From NCBI GenBank assembly GCA_964345475.1, contig CAYFQW010000001.1, positions 62,001 to 126,000 on the forward strand: a DNA stretch of 64,000 bases. Reading direction: 5' to 3'. This document shows, piece by piece, positions 17,682-28,000 of this stretch. The stretch is from WRIS01 sp964345475. GTDB taxonomy: Bacteria; Actinomycetota; Coriobacteriia; Coriobacteriales; Eggerthellaceae. The notes below the pieces were generated by a model. The model saw nothing but the letters and a program-made list of their open reading frames with translations, made no database searches and was not told where the DNA came from. Each line of letters starts with the position of its first letter. Position 1 is the stretch's first letter. Both the position numbers and the translations under genes were made by a program.

Positions 17682-18467
17682 ATGAAGCTGAGTAAAAAGT
17701 TGGTCATAGCCTTCAGCGCTGTGATCTTCGCCTTCTCACTATCGTTTGTTACCGCATGCGGAGGCGATGGTAAAAGCGAAGGCACAGGAGCAAATTACAT
17801 CGTAGCGACTGACACCACATTCGCACCGTTTGAATTCGTCGATTCAAGCGGAGACTTTGTAGGCATCGATATGGACATTTTAGCTGCAATTGCAGAGGAC
17901 CAAGGATTTGAGTACACCATTAACTCCGTTGGTTTCGATGCTGCTCTGCAGGCCGTTACGTCTGGGCAGGCTGACGCCGTCATTGCCGGTATGAGTATCA
18001 CCGACGAGCGCAAGGAAGTTTTTGATTTCTCCGAACCCTACTTCGACTCCGGTGTTGTGATGGGCATCGCAGCCTCTAACAACGATATCAAGAGCTATGA
18101 AGATCTCAAGGGCCTTAAAGTTGCTGTAAAGATTGGTACCGAAGGCGAAGCCTTCGCCAATAGCATCCAAGAGGAGTACGGTTTTGAGACAGTTACCTTT
18201 AAAGAGTCGGCCATGATGTATGAGGATGTTGTTGCTGGAAACTCCCAGGCTTGCTTTGAAGACTATCCGGTACTGGGATACGCGGTTTCCCAAGATGTTG
18301 GTCTTAAGATCGTGACCGAGAAAGAACGTGGCTCGTCTTACGGCTTTGCCGTTGCAAAGGGCGAAAATGCCGAGCTTCTCGAAATGTTCGATGCTGGCCT
18401 CGCAAACATCAAAGCAAGCGGCTTGTATCAGGAGATTCTCGACAAGTACATCGTAACTGACGCATAA
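17682..18467 (+). CDS. Polar amino acid ABC transporter, substrate-binding lipoprotein
   Basis: Family 3 periplasmic-binding-type protein (GlnH/ArtJ-like) that captures an amino acid outside the membrane. It has 261 residues, with a lipoprotein signal ending in VTAC so that Cys26 becomes the lipid anchor. The mature part contains ATDTTFAPFEFVDSSG (about 42-57) and GMSITDERKEVFDFSEPY (about 103-120), the usual ligand-pocket strands. A strong AGGGGAT site lies before the ATG. Permease and ATPase genes follow. The substrate is not predictable beyond a polar amino acid. Confidence 0.93.
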   Translation: MKLSKKLVIAFSAVIFAFSLSFVTACGGDGKSEGTGANYIVATDTTFAPFEFVDSSGDFVGIDMDILAAIAEDQGFEYTINSVGFDAALQAVTSGQADAVIAGMSITDERKEVFDFSEPYFDSGVVMGIAASNNDIKSYEDLKGLKVAVKIGTEGEAFANSIQEEYGFETVTFKESAMMYEDVVAGNSQACFEDYPVLGYAVSQDVGLKIVTEKERGSSYGFAVAKGENAELLEMFDAGLANIKASGLYQEILDKYIVTDA

Positions 18468-18506
18468 TTTTCGAGAATCACTATCTGAACCATACATACA
18501 CCATTA

Positions 18507-18538
18507 AAACAAAGTCTGCCAATCAGCAGACTTTGTTT
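18507..18538 (+). other. Intra-operon hairpin between binding protein and permease
   Basis: A perfect 13-bp inverted repeat (18507-18519 with 18526-18538) with a 6-base loop sits 39 bases after the binding-protein stop codon and 22 bases before the permease ATG. The downstream arm ends in TTTGTTT. It may act as a partial terminator or a 3' stabiliser giving more binding protein than membrane parts. Confidence 0.7.
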
Positions 18539-18560
18539 GACAAAGAACTGAGACCACGCA

Positions 18561-19238
18561 ATGGATTTTATTCAAGTTATATCAGAATCCTTTCCTTTAT
18601 TTATGAAAGGCATGCTTTTAACAGTCGAGCTTTCCTTTATTTCCTTAGTCATAGCCATGCTTATAGGACTTGCCTCGGCTATCATGAATATTTCCGGGAT
18701 CAAGGTCTTGCATTGGATTTCTCAATTTTATATTAACGTCATTAGGGGCACACCCCTTCTGGTTCAGGCCTTCTTCATCTACTTTGGCGTAACGAAAGCC
18801 TTTGGTTTCACTCTGACTGCATTTTCTGCTGGAGTAGTTGCTCTCTCTCTGAATGCTGGAGCGTATCTCTCTGAGATATTCCGTGGAGGCATCGAGGCTG
18901 TCCACCATGGACAAATGGAAGCGGCAAGAAGTCTCGGCCTTCCTAAGGGCATTGCTATGGTGAAAGTTATTTTACCTCAGGCCGTGCGGATCGTTATTCC
19001 CTCAGTCGTCAACCAATGCATCATCACGATTAAAGACACCTCTATCATTTCTGTTATAGGCTTAGCCGAGCTTACTATGATTGGCTCGCAGGTTATTGCG
19101 CGAACCTATCGTTCTTTTGAGGTCTGGATTTTCGTAGGCTTTTTATATTTCATCATCATTTACTCTCTCAGCAAGTTATCTAAGTATATTGAAAAGAGGA
19201 CCTCACGTGTCTCAAGTGAAGATTCGAAACCTGCATAA
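18561..19238 (+). CDS. Polar amino acid ABC transporter, permease
   Basis: HisM/GlnP-type inner membrane subunit that forms the translocation path. It has 225 residues with about five membrane helices. The EAA coupling motif, EAARSLGLPKGIAMVKVILPQA, spans about 114-135 (given in part here as EAARSLGLPKG). One permease gene suggests a homodimer. The ATPase gene overlaps its end by 32 bases, so translation is coupled. Confidence 0.93.
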   Translation: MDFIQVISESFPLFMKGMLLTVELSFISLVIAMLIGLASAIMNISGIKVLHWISQFYINVIRGTPLLVQAFFIYFGVTKAFGFTLTAFSAGVVALSLNAGAYLSEIFRGGIEAVHHGQMEAARSLGLPKGIAMVKVILPQAVRIVIPSVVNQCIITIKDTSIISVIGLAELTMIGSQVIARTYRSFEVWIFVGFLYFIIIYSLSKLSKYIEKRTSRVSSEDSKPA

Positions 19239-19935
19239 AAGCTTCGGTAAAAATGAGGTATTACGTGGCATGGACCTCGACGTAGGCGACGGCGAGGTCA
19301 TTTGTCTTATCGGGCCTTCTGGTTCAGGAAAAAGCACCTTCCTTCGATGCATAAACTCACTAGAGCAGCCAACAGAAGGAAGCGTCGAGGTTGATGGCCA
19401 TGTAATCACAGACTCTCACGCAGATATCGATAAGCTTCGCGAAAACATCGGAATGGTGTTTCAGCAGTTTAACCTGTTTCCTCATTTAACTGTCTTAAAA
19501 AACATTACGCTCGCTCCTATCAACTGTAAAAAATTATCAAAAGAAGACGCGGAGGCTAAAGCTCACGAGCTTTTGGCGAGCGTAGGCCTTTCCGAAAAAT
19601 GGAACGAGTATCCAGAATCTTTATCAGGCGGACAGCAGCAGAGGGTCGCTATTGCGCGGGCCTTGGCCATGGATCCTGATTTGATGCTCTTCGACGAGCC
19701 CACAAGCGCGCTCGATCCGGAAGTGGTGGGAGACGTGTTGGCTGTCATGAGAAAACTGGCTGACGACGGTATGACCATGATTGTCGTTACCCATGAAATG
19801 GGCTTCGCACGCGAAGTTGCCGACAGGGTTGTTTTTATCGACGGCGGTCTGATTGTTGAACAAGGTCCTCCTGAGCAGATTTTCGGCAATCCCCAAAACG
19901 AACGTACCATCTCCTTTCTCGATAAAGTCCTTTAA
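19207..19935 (+). CDS. Polar amino acid ABC transporter, ATP-binding protein
   Basis: GlnQ/HisP-type ATPase energising the importer. The start is taken as GTG at 19207 (VSQVKIRNLHKSFG) because AAGAGG lies 7 bases upstream; an in-frame TTG at 19189 is possible. The 242-residue product has Walker A GPSGSGKST, the Q-loop in GMVFQQFNLF, signature LSGGQQQR and Walker B LMLFDEPTSALD. Its stop codon overlaps the start of the LysE-type gene (TAATG). Confidence 0.95.
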   Translation: MSQVKIRNLHKSFGKNEVLRGMDLDVGDGEVICLIGPSGSGKSTFLRCINSLEQPTEGSVEVDGHVITDSHADIDKLRENIGMVFQQFNLFPHLTVLKNITLAPINCKKLSKEDAEAKAHELLASVGLSEKWNEYPESLSGGQQQRVAIARALAMDPDLMLFDEPTSALDPEVVGDVLAVMRKLADDGMTMIVVTHEMGFAREVADRVVFIDGGLIVEQGPPEQIFGNPQNERTISFLDKVL

Positions 19936-20606
19936 TGTTGAGTTCTTTCATGCTGGAGCTTGGTATTATCAATTTCGGGGCCTTCTTGGCCGCGTCTGTC
20001 ATGCTTAACCTTACTCCTGGAATAGATACGCTATACGTGTTAGGGAGATCGATAACGGGCGGAACTCGCATTGGTGTTGCTTCTGCCCTAGGCATATCAG
20101 GTGGGCTCGTAGTGCACACCACCCTCGTCGCTTTCGGGCTCAGTGTCGTGCTCGTAAATGCGAGCTGGCTTTTTTATCTGATAAAGGCAATGGGGGCCTG
20201 TTATCTTATATTTCTTGGCATCCGCAGCTTTATAGGCAAGGACTCTTTCAATATAGAAGCAGCAGAAACTGGCGAAGGAGAGGCACTGTCGAAAAAACCC
20301 ATCCGCTCGTTTTGGCAGGGTGTCCTTACGAATGTGATGAACCCTAAGGTCGCACTCTTTTTCCTCGCATTTCTCCCTCAGTTCATTGATGTGTCGCTGA
20401 CATCAGGCCCGCTGCCCTTCTTTATCCTAGGATTTAGCTTTATTGTAACCAGCACAATTTGGTCACTAGCGCTCGCTCTCGGCGCAGGCCAATTTAGACG
20501 GATACTTGATAAGCACCCCCGTATAGCCGTCTACGCGAACCGGGTTACGGGTGTCCTCTACATTGTCTTAGGCATTAGCATTTTCGCAACACCCCTGCCC
20601 GAATAA
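19935..20606 (+). CDS. LysE/RhtB-family amino acid exporter
   Basis: Membrane exporter family that moves amino acids or derivatives outward. It has 223 residues with about six hydrophobic segments. The N-terminal region ASVMLNLTPGIDTLYVLGRS (about 17-36) holds the family TPGPD-like motif, here TPGID. It is translationally coupled to the ABC ATPase by a TAATG overlap, so an importer and an exporter are made from one message. Possible roles are overflow protection or exchange; the substrate is unknown. Confidence 0.88.
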   Translation: MLSSFMLELGIINFGAFLAASVMLNLTPGIDTLYVLGRSITGGTRIGVASALGISGGLVVHTTLVAFGLSVVLVNASWLFYLIKAMGACYLIFLGIRSFIGKDSFNIEAAETGEGEALSKKPIRSFWQGVLTNVMNPKVALFFLAFLPQFIDVSLTSGPLPFFILGFSFIVTSTIWSLALALGAGQFRRILDKHPRIAVYANRVTGVLYIVLGISIFATPLPE

Positions 20607-20717
20607 TAGTCAGGCCTAAGGTCTTCTCAGATGGCAAGACGCCTGTCTGATGCGCTGCATGAGCTACTACTGTTTTTTCCTCTGACTGCCGGTGCTTCTC
20701 TGCATTGCCAATTTGTC

Positions 20718-21335
20718 TCAGGACTGCCTGCACGTCTCAAAGAATCTAAGGACCTGTTCCCGTGCTGCCTCATTTGGCCCAATGAGGTTCACGTGCCCCC
20801 ACGCAGACCCAAATCGTTTTTGTGCCTCATCAGCAAGTGCATCCCTTACAACCACGATGGCGTGTTTGTATAAGGGGCTGGGGCCCTGTTTAAGAAGATT
20901 GAGCGCACTTGTGAGGCCTTGGTTGCAAAGAAGTTCAAGCCTTCCCATCTCATCAACAATGAGAAGATTATTTTTTTGGTCTGTAGGTGTCTTCGACACT
21001 GATTCGGCAATACTATCAAAATGAATGTTGACCTCTTCGATAGATTCGTCCCGTATTCGCCATTTCATTCCCAAAGAATCGCTTTGCCCAGAAGCCCATT
21101 CTGGTTGTTCAAAATCGCAAGATATCGCGAAAGGGATAACTTTCTTCTCTGGGAGCAAGACATTATCGATCCCCCGCTTCTCGAAGCGCAAGGAATCATT
21201 CTCTCTAACTTCGGTCCACAATCCTGGAGCTAGCACCCCCCATGAGGTGAAGCCCCTTGCTTCGAGTTCTTCTACAAGAGCCTGAAGCCACCTTGTTTTA
21301 CCAGTCATAATGTTTCCTGTCAGGATAAATAGCAT
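20718..21335 (-). CDS. P-loop NTPase, THEP1-like
   Basis: Small P-loop protein resembling the THEP1 nucleoside-triphosphatase family. The start at 21335 (MLFILTGNIMTGKT) is chosen because AAGGAG lies just upstream; an in-frame start six codons earlier is less likely. The 205-residue product has Walker A GNIMTGKT at about 8-15 and Walker B LLIVDEMGRLEL at about 126-137, followed by the VVRDALADE segment. It is 172 bases downstream of the thiamine genes and convergent with the LysE-type gene. Its biological role is unknown. Confidence 0.75.
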   Translation of the reverse strand: MLFILTGNIMTGKTRWLQALVEELEARGFTSWGVLAPGLWTEVRENDSLRFEKRGIDNVLLPEKKVIPFAISCDFEQPEWASGQSDSLGMKWRIRDESIEEVNIHFDSIAESVSKTPTDQKNNLLIVDEMGRLELLCNQGLTSALNLLKQGPSPLYKHAIVVVRDALADEAQKRFGSAWGHVNLIGPNEAAREQVLRFFETCRQS

Positions 21336-21507
21336 GCTCGCTCCTTTTGGCAAGATACCGCTGTATATATACTTGATTCAGAATAGTGTATATGAAACGG
21401 GAGGCCCGGGCAATCGCCCGCCTTTATTCCTGTAAAACCCTACTGACCTAGTGTTGAAATATTTTATTAAGCACATCCACAACCGTTCAGGATAAGCACC
21501 AAGGATT

Positions 21508-22212
21508 TTAAGAGCCTTGTCTTGACCTCCAAGCCTGTACCAAATCACGTGCCGCAGTCTGAGGATTCTCTGCCCCGCATACGGCGGATACAACAAAAAA
21601 ACCATCCAGGCCTGTTGTTGCAAGATCGGGGATATCAGAAAGCTTAACTCCTCCTCCAACCACAAGAGGTACAGAGCTCACCTGTGCGAGCTCTGTCAGT
21701 TCGGCCAAGGTCTTTGTGATGAGATAACCGTCCTCGTCAAGGCCGCAGTCTTGCTTTGTTTCAGTTTGGCGCAGAGGACCGATGCCTAGATAGTCAACGG
21801 CATCAGAGTCAAAGGCTTGCACGTATTCAAGCATTCCTGTCGATGGAGCCGTCAGGCCAATTATTGCTTCTTCACCTAAGTATGTTCGACATAATTCGAA
21901 GGGGATATCGGATTGGCCCACATGAATACCGTCAAGTTTAATGCCTGCGTCCCGCGCTGCAAGTGCTACATCCAAACGATCGTCCACAAGAAGCTTAACC
22001 CGAGATGGATCGCTTACGCGTGCTATAGCATCGGCAGCCTCGCGACAACACTCTATGAGCTCTCGGGCTGAACAAATTTTGGAGCGAAGTTGAACACAGG
22101 TGAAGCCTTCTGCAACGGCTGCTTCTACGATATCGCCCAAAGGCCTACCCTTGGTATTTTCTGGCCCTATCACTAAATAGGCAGACAGGTCGATCTTCTT
22201 TGAGCTCATCAA
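21508..22212 (-). CDS. thiE: Thiamine-phosphate synthase
   Basis: Joins HMP-pyrophosphate and thiazole phosphate to thiamine phosphate. It has 234 residues in a TIM barrel, with VQLRSK (about 40-45), LLVDDRLDVALAA near 74, the GIHVGQSDIPF motif near 95 and VVGGGVKLSDI near 187. It overlaps the end of the thiamine-binding protein gene by 4 bases (ATGA type), showing coupling. It belongs to the operon behind the TPP riboswitch. A GC-rich hairpin around 21392-21425 may end the transcript. Confidence 0.95.
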   Translation of the reverse strand: MMSSKKIDLSAYLVIGPENTKGRPLGDIVEAAVAEGFTCVQLRSKICSARELIECCREAADAIARVSDPSRVKLLVDDRLDVALAARDAGIKLDGIHVGQSDIPFELCRTYLGEEAIIGLTAPSTGMLEYVQAFDSDAVDYLGIGPLRQTETKQDCGLDEDGYLITKTLAELTELAQVSSVPLVVGGGVKLSDIPDLATTGLDGFFVVSAVCGAENPQTAARDLVQAWRSRQGS

Positions 22213-22514
22213 GCCTCCCCACCCAAGGCAGTCTCAAGGCTTTCGATTTTTTTATTCATAGTATCCGTATATCCTGGACGAATATCTGCTTTCAAAATAA
22301 CTTCGGTGCGAAGGCCTTTTTCAGCAAGAACGAAGCTGGCCTTTTTTACCACCTCCATCACTTCGTCCCACTCCCCTTCTATCTCAGTGAACATAGAAGT
22401 TGTTCTGTGGGGCAGGCCGGAATCTCGAATAACCCTCACCACTTCTGCCACCTCTTGGGCGAGCTCATCCCCTATACCAAAAGGTGCGATAGCTACAGCA
22501 ACTAAGGTGTTCAT
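22209..22514 (-). CDS. MTH1187/YkoF-type thiamine-binding protein
   Basis: Small thiamine-binding family protein (formerly DUF77). The start at 22514 (MNTLVAVAIAPFG) follows GGAG by 9 bases; a frame starting nine codons earlier lacks a site. The 101-residue product has the family core VAIAPFG near the N-terminus and a central TTSMFTEIEGEWDEVMEVVK segment. Its place between thiM and thiE, behind a TPP riboswitch, supports a role in holding thiamine or its precursors. Confidence 0.85.
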   Translation of the reverse strand: MNTLVAVAIAPFGIGDELAQEVAEVVRVIRDSGLPHRTTSMFTEIEGEWDEVMEVVKKASFVLAEKGLRTEVILKADIRPGYTDTMNKKIESLETALGGEA

Positions 22515-22633
22515 CTTAAAATCTCCTTTTCTCACTGTCATGCCCTCGTTTCAAATATACTCTTATTTGCAACGAGGGTCCTTATATATGAAACTCAGGG
22601 ATACGCGCCCTGGCATACATCGCTTCAACGTAT

Positions 22634-23485
22634 TTATGGGCAGTTCGGCAGCAGTATTTCAAGTTCTATCTTGTTGTCTGCAATCTCCATTGCTGTCAGG
22701 GTAAATAAGGCATCGATGAATTGGGTTTGAAAACTTGCAGGAGCAGCCGTTTTTTCTGCAGCAACACGCCCCGCCTCATTATAATGCGCAACAGATGCCA
22801 ATGCAGCGGTAAAAGGAGAGGCAACAGCTGCATATGCTGCAGCAACTCCACTTAAAGAACAGCCGGAGCCGGTAATTTTCGGCATCAAATAAGACCCGCC
22901 CGATGAAAAAGCAAGTAGGTTTCCGTCAGTCACTAGATCGACCTCACCCGATGCGATGACGGCCCCTTGTGTACATTGGGCGAGCGATATTGCAGCTTGA
23001 CGTGCTGCTGAGACTTGGTCAGTGGAGTCAACCCCTCTTACGTTCGATTCATCGACTCCTCCATCTAGACCCCAAAGGCCGGCGAGCGCAATAATTTCGG
23101 AAGCGTTCCCCCGGATGATCGTCGGTTTGTATTCTTTCAATTCCTCCAAAATGGACGTCCTCATCGACCCAATACCAACTGCCACTGGATCAAGAACCCA
23201 AGGCTTTGCATATTCGTGTGCAGACCGAGCGAGACGAGGTATCGCCTCCTCGTGCACCGGCAGGAGCGTTCCCATGTTGATGTATATCGACTGCGCAATG
23301 CTTGCCAATATCTCCCCTTCTTCGGGAAGGTACACCACAGCTGCGGTCCCACCAACGGCAAGCTGCGCATTCACGACAAAGTTGACGGTAACCGCATTGG
23401 TAATAGAAGCCACAAGAGGAGTTGTTTCTCGTAAGGCAACGACTGCCTTTTCAAGCTCTTCTATCATATGACGCCCATTAATCAC
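22634..23485 (-). CDS. thiM: Hydroxyethylthiazole kinase
   Basis: Phosphorylates the thiazole precursor for thiamine salvage. The start is probably GTG at 23485, eight bases after AAGGAG; GTG at 23491 and ATG at 23467 are alternatives. The product has about 283 residues, with TTPLVASITNAVTVNFVVN (about 17-35), the IRGNASEI block near 128 and the catalytic GSGCSLSG anion hole near 206. It is the first gene after the TPP riboswitch. ThiC, ThiD and ThiG are absent from the window, so this looks like a salvage route. Confidence 0.95.
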   Translation of the reverse strand: MINGRHMIEELEKAVVALRETTPLVASITNAVTVNFVVNAQLAVGGTAAVVYLPEEGEILASIAQSIYINMGTLLPVHEEAIPRLARSAHEYAKPWVLDPVAVGIGSMRTSILEELKEYKPTIIRGNASEIIALAGLWGLDGGVDESNVRGVDSTDQVSAARQAAISLAQCTQGAVIASGEVDLVTDGNLLAFSSGGSYLMPKITGSGCSLSGVAAAYAAVASPFTAALASVAHYNEAGRVAAEKTAAPASFQTQFIDALFTLTAMEIADNKIELEILLPNCP

Positions 23486-23502
23486 AGGCACCTCTCCTTA
23501 AT

Positions 23503-23535
23503 AAAAAACGCTCGCCTACACTCCGTAAGCAAGCG
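23503..23535 (-). terminator. Riboswitch-controlled terminator before thiM
   Basis: On the minus strand ACGCTTGC pairs with GCGAGCGT across a short loop and is followed by TTTTTT. It lies between the TPP aptamer and the thiM ribosome-binding site, so the riboswitch probably acts by transcription termination. Confidence 0.85.
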
Positions 23536-23543
23536 TCCTAACA

Positions 23544-23650
23544 TGCTTCCCTACGACAGTATTAACTGACAGGTTCGAAGGGTTAGGCGTCATATACGCC
23601 CTCTCAACTTCTGCGGTCTTAGTTCACTCGACCGTTCAGTTCCCCCGCAT
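23544..23650 (-). promoter_or_regulatory. TPP riboswitch (THI element)
   Basis: The conserved TPP-aptamer blocks are visible on the minus strand: GCGGGGGAACTGAA at the 5' end, the pyrimidine-sensing TTGAGAGGG block, ACCCTTCGAACCTG, and the closing CGTAGGGAAGC. The P3 arm is extended with CGGTC pairing to GACCG. It directly precedes a terminator and thiM. High TPP should stop transcription of thiM, the thiamine-binding protein gene and thiE. Confidence 0.95.
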
Positions 23651-23917
23651 ACGTAGTACCAGGTACTATGGTAGCACTATTTACAAATGACTTACATGAA
23701 AAAGGGTCGCATGGCTCAATAGAAGCGTGAAGCTTACGGCCCCTCTCTCTTCTCCCCTCTCCTTTAGGCAGTACAAGGTTGTTATCTCTACACCTTCGGA
23801 CGAGGCCCTCTCTGTCTTCTCGACATCCGCAGGACTATTTCCCTGCAATAACACGGAATGGTTTACAATAAATCCAATAGTGCGTAATGGGCAAAAGTAC
23901 GGGAGCTTTGTATAACA

Positions 23918-25066
23918 ATGAAATTGCTGCACCTCTCAGATTTACACATTGGTAAAATTGTACAGGGTTTTTCAATGCTCGACGATCAGCGGGCCCTTCT
24001 GTCCCACATTATCGAAATGGTTAACACGCATGGCATCGATGCCATATTGATTGCTGGAGATATTTACGACAAGTCAAGCCCCAGCGCCGAAGCAACGAGC
24101 CTTTTTGATTGGCTTTTAGTGGAACTTGCGGCAACTGGAGCTAAAATCTTTGCAATTCCAGGGAACCATGATTCTCCCGAGCGGATTTCATACGCCTCAA
24201 GGCTTCTTGAAAGCCAAGGTGTGTACTTTCCTCCTGTGTTCGATGGCAAAGTACACCATCATTCGTGCTCTGACGAGTACGGCGAGATCATTTTCTGGCT
24301 GCTGCCCTTTTTAAAGCCTGTCATGGTTCGCCCTTTTTTTCCTGAAGCAAACATCGAACGAGACTATACGGCCGCACTCCAAGCAGTGCTCGACAAAGCA
24401 AACCCCGACACCTCGATACGCAACGTTATCCTGAGCCATCAGTTTGTAACTTCTCCTGGCTCAGAAACTGAACGAAGCGACTCAGAGCTATCTCTTGGTG
24501 GTATCGACAATGTCGACGCAAAAGTATATGAGGATTTTGATTACGTAGCATTAGGCCATATACACCATCCGCAGCGTGTCGGCCGCGATACACTGCGCTA
24601 CAGTGGGTCTCCCTTAAAATATTCTTTTTCGGAAATCCGCTATCCTAAATCGGCCCCCCTTATCACTCTCAGAGAAAAGGGAGATATCGACATCACGCTC
24701 CTTCCCCTACATCCCGCAAGAGACATGCGTGAGATTAAAGGGCCTCTTGATGCTCTTATATCTCCTGAGGTGTATCGGGAAGGATGTGCTAATGACTACG
24801 TACGTGTCATCTTAACTGATGAGCAGGAGCCCCTCGATGCCATGGCGAAAATTAGGGCGGTGTATCCTCATGCTATGTCCCTCGAATTTGACAACAGGCG
24901 CACACAGAGCACAACCGATATCCCCAGTCCTGAGCTACTTAAGGAAAAATCGAGCTTTGAGCTTTTCTCCGAGTTTTACGAATCGCAGAATGGCTCCCCT
25001 CTTTCATCAGACCAAGCGCAGCTCGTTCGACAGGCTCTGAGGGATGCGGAGGGACAAGGCCAATGA
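23918..25066 (+). CDS. sbcD: Exonuclease SbcD (Mre11-like nuclease)
   Basis: Metal-dependent nuclease subunit of the SbcCD complex, which cuts DNA hairpins and blocked ends. It has 382 residues. The phosphoesterase motifs are DLHIGK (about 8-13), GDIYDK, GNHDSPER (about 84-91) and GHIHHPQ. The C-terminal third is the capping region. Its stop overlaps the sbcC start by 4 bases, so the two subunits are made together. Confidence 0.96.
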   Translation: MKLLHLSDLHIGKIVQGFSMLDDQRALLSHIIEMVNTHGIDAILIAGDIYDKSSPSAEATSLFDWLLVELAATGAKIFAIPGNHDSPERISYASRLLESQGVYFPPVFDGKVHHHSCSDEYGEIIFWLLPFLKPVMVRPFFPEANIERDYTAALQAVLDKANPDTSIRNVILSHQFVTSPGSETERSDSELSLGGIDNVDAKVYEDFDYVALGHIHHPQRVGRDTLRYSGSPLKYSFSEIRYPKSAPLITLREKGDIDITLLPLHPARDMREIKGPLDALISPEVYREGCANDYVRVILTDEQEPLDAMAKIRAVYPHAMSLEFDNRRTQSTTDIPSPELLKEKSSFELFSEFYESQNGSPLSSDQAQLVRQALRDAEGQGQ

Positions 25067-28000
25067 GACCTATTTCACTGACACTGAGCGCCTTTGGGCC
25101 GTACCCTGGTCTTGTTGAAATCCCCTTTAAAGATCTGGGGAGCTCTGGGATATATCTTATTACAGGCGACACGGGCTCTGGCAAAACAACCATCTTCGAT
25201 GCGATCGCTTTCGCTCTTTTCGGAGAAGCGAGCGGGAAAGAGCGTAAACCTGTCGATTTCCGGAGCGACTTCGCTGAACCCGACACTGAGACGTTTGTTG
25301 TATTGAAGTTTAGCTATAGAAATGAGGTGTATGAAATCCGTCGCTCCCCTTCCTATTGGCGCCCTAAGTTAAGAGGAGAAGGGGAAACGAAAAAGCCTGG
25401 TGAAGTGGAGTTCATACGACCCGGCAAAGCTCCCCTCACAAAGCTTTCGGAAGTCACGAGCGCTGTCGAAGAGCTTTTAGGCATCAACTGCAATCAGTTT
25501 TCTCAAATAGCCATGATAGCCCAAGGGGATTTTCGCGAACTGCTCATGGCAAGCACAGAAAAACGAGGAGACATATTTCGGCGGCTCTTCGACACCGAGC
25601 ATATTGTTTCTTTTCAAAATGTTCTCGACGAGCAAAAGAAACAGCTTGACGCCAAGCTAAAAGAAAGCAAAGTAAAGCTTCGTATGCTCATTTCGCAGGT
25701 TGACGCGAGCGTAGCCGAAACCTTTCGAAACGACCTCCGCCAGTTCGAGAACGAAGAGCACCTTAACTCTGACGCATGCATGGAGGTGCTTGAAACCGGC
25801 ATCAAGCTTGACGATAAAGCCTTATTTGAGCTTAAGGCCAAACTAAAAAAACAACGGGGAGCACTGCAGGAAAACGCCTCCCTTATCGATGAGTCGCATC
25901 GTTTGATGGAAGCAAAAGCAAATTATGCCGCTCGTCTTACGCGCCTTAAAAATGACGAGGACGAGCTTTCCCAATTAAACAAATCCTATGAAGAAATCAA
26001 GGCCCTACAACCACGGCTAGATGAACTTACCTCACAAGCCGCAACAATAAAAGAAGCTCTTCTGGGCTACGATGAAGTGGAAGCTCTCAGCCTCAGACTC
26101 GAAGAGGCACAGGGACTTAAAACAGAAGCAGAGCAAACGCTTTCTTCCCTAGACAAAACAAAGAAACGTGTAGATGCGGAAAAGGGACGTGTAGAGGCTG
26201 CGATCAAAAACTTCGAAGACGCTCCAACTACCTTAGTGGTTCTACAAAATAAAGAAGAAAAAGCCCTCGAGAAGCGGGAAAAGCTCCATAGAGAGTATCT
26301 GTTGTTTGAGCGTATAGGCCAAACAAAGGAAAAACTCGATAAGAAGCGCGAGAGTCTAACAACAGCCGAGACGGAAATCAAAGAACTTTCAATCAAGCAA
26401 GAGGCGCTCAAGGTCCAAAAAGAAGAGCTGGAGGGTGCACTTGAAAGCTATGCGACCATAGATACAGCATGCGAAAAGGCAAGAGCAGAGGTGCAGCAAA
26501 AAGAGAAGGCCTGCGAAGAGGTCGAGGAAAAATTAGAGCTCTTAACCGAAAAGATGAGGGACGAGGAACAGGCTCGCACAAGTTGCCTGGAAGCTCGTAT
26601 TGAATATCAGAAGATACAGGCTCAGACACAAAAGCTGCAGAACGACTACCAAGACGCGCAAAAAAACTATCTTGATAATCAGGCAGGAATCCTTGCAAGA
26701 TCTCTGCAAGATGGAAAACCTTGCCCGGTATGTGGGTCGAGCCACCACCCTCAACCCGCCCTATCGAGACAGGAGATCCTCTCTAAAGAAGCTCTTGACC
26801 GGCTCAAGAATGAAGCTGAGAGCTTCGGGGTCTCGAGTCAAAAGGCCTCGGCTAAGGCTGCCGAAGCTGCTGCACGTCTGGGCGAACGAACAGATGCGCT
26901 TGACAGCTTCATGAAGCTTGAGGGCGATAGGTCTGCACTTGATAAAAGACAGGAAACTGCTCATAAACTCAAACAAGAAGCGAAATACCGCTTGAATATA
27001 CTCGAAGCCGATAAGGTCAAGAAATCTGAGCTTGAGCAAAAGCTTGCGGGTCTCCTTGAAGAATCCAAAGCTCTTGATAAGGATCTTGCTCTGAAAAAAG
27101 ATGCCTTAACCGAGCTTGTTATTTCCAAGAACACCCTTACTGTTTCCTTGGACTCTCTCCGAGAACAAGTCGGCCATACGGATTTAGAAATGACGAGAAA
27201 GACTCTCCGCGAAACAAAGATTCACCTCGAGGATATTCGAACAAAAATCAACGAAGCCCAAGAAAGTGTAGGCGAACTAGATAAGGCAAAACAGCAGGCT
27301 ATCCTACTAACAAAACAAGAAAAGGATTTAGAGCAAGACAAAGAGAGGCTTCAGGGGCTTCTTGCGCAGTACACAAGTGGAGCCGACCGTCTCTCAGCCG
27401 AGCACAGGCTTCTCGTATCTAAGCTACCATACGAGCATAAGACCTCAGCGGAAGCAAAGCTTCATGCACTTAGCAAGGAGCGGGACCTCTATATGCAAAA
27501 CCTTGAAAAAGCCGCACATAGTGTTCAGCTTAAAGAACAGGAAATAAGTGCCCATAGAGAAGCGATTTCCACCTTAGAAGAACACATAGCATCTCATAAG
27601 GCCGTCGATGTTGAAGCCCTTAATCTTCAGCAAGAACGCCTGAACGACATGATCGCAGACACCGAAAAAGACTACGAGGCTACCTATGGACGGAACTCCC
27701 TCCATCGCAGCATTCTCTCTGACCTCAAACAAATAGCTTCCGCCAATGCTGACATTGAGCGCGCCTACCAAGACATTCAGCCTCTTGCTGACACCGCCCG
27801 AGGACAGCTCAGGGGCAAAGCAAAAATAAGTTTCGAAACGTACCTCCAGAGTCTTTACTTTGATCAAGTTCTTCATGCTGCCAATAAACGTATGGCCTTA
27901 ATGTCAAACAGTCGTTTTGAACTCACCCGACGCAGGGTCGCAGGTACTCTTCGCGAGCAGTTCGGCCTTGACCTCGATGTGATTGATCATTACACAGGAA

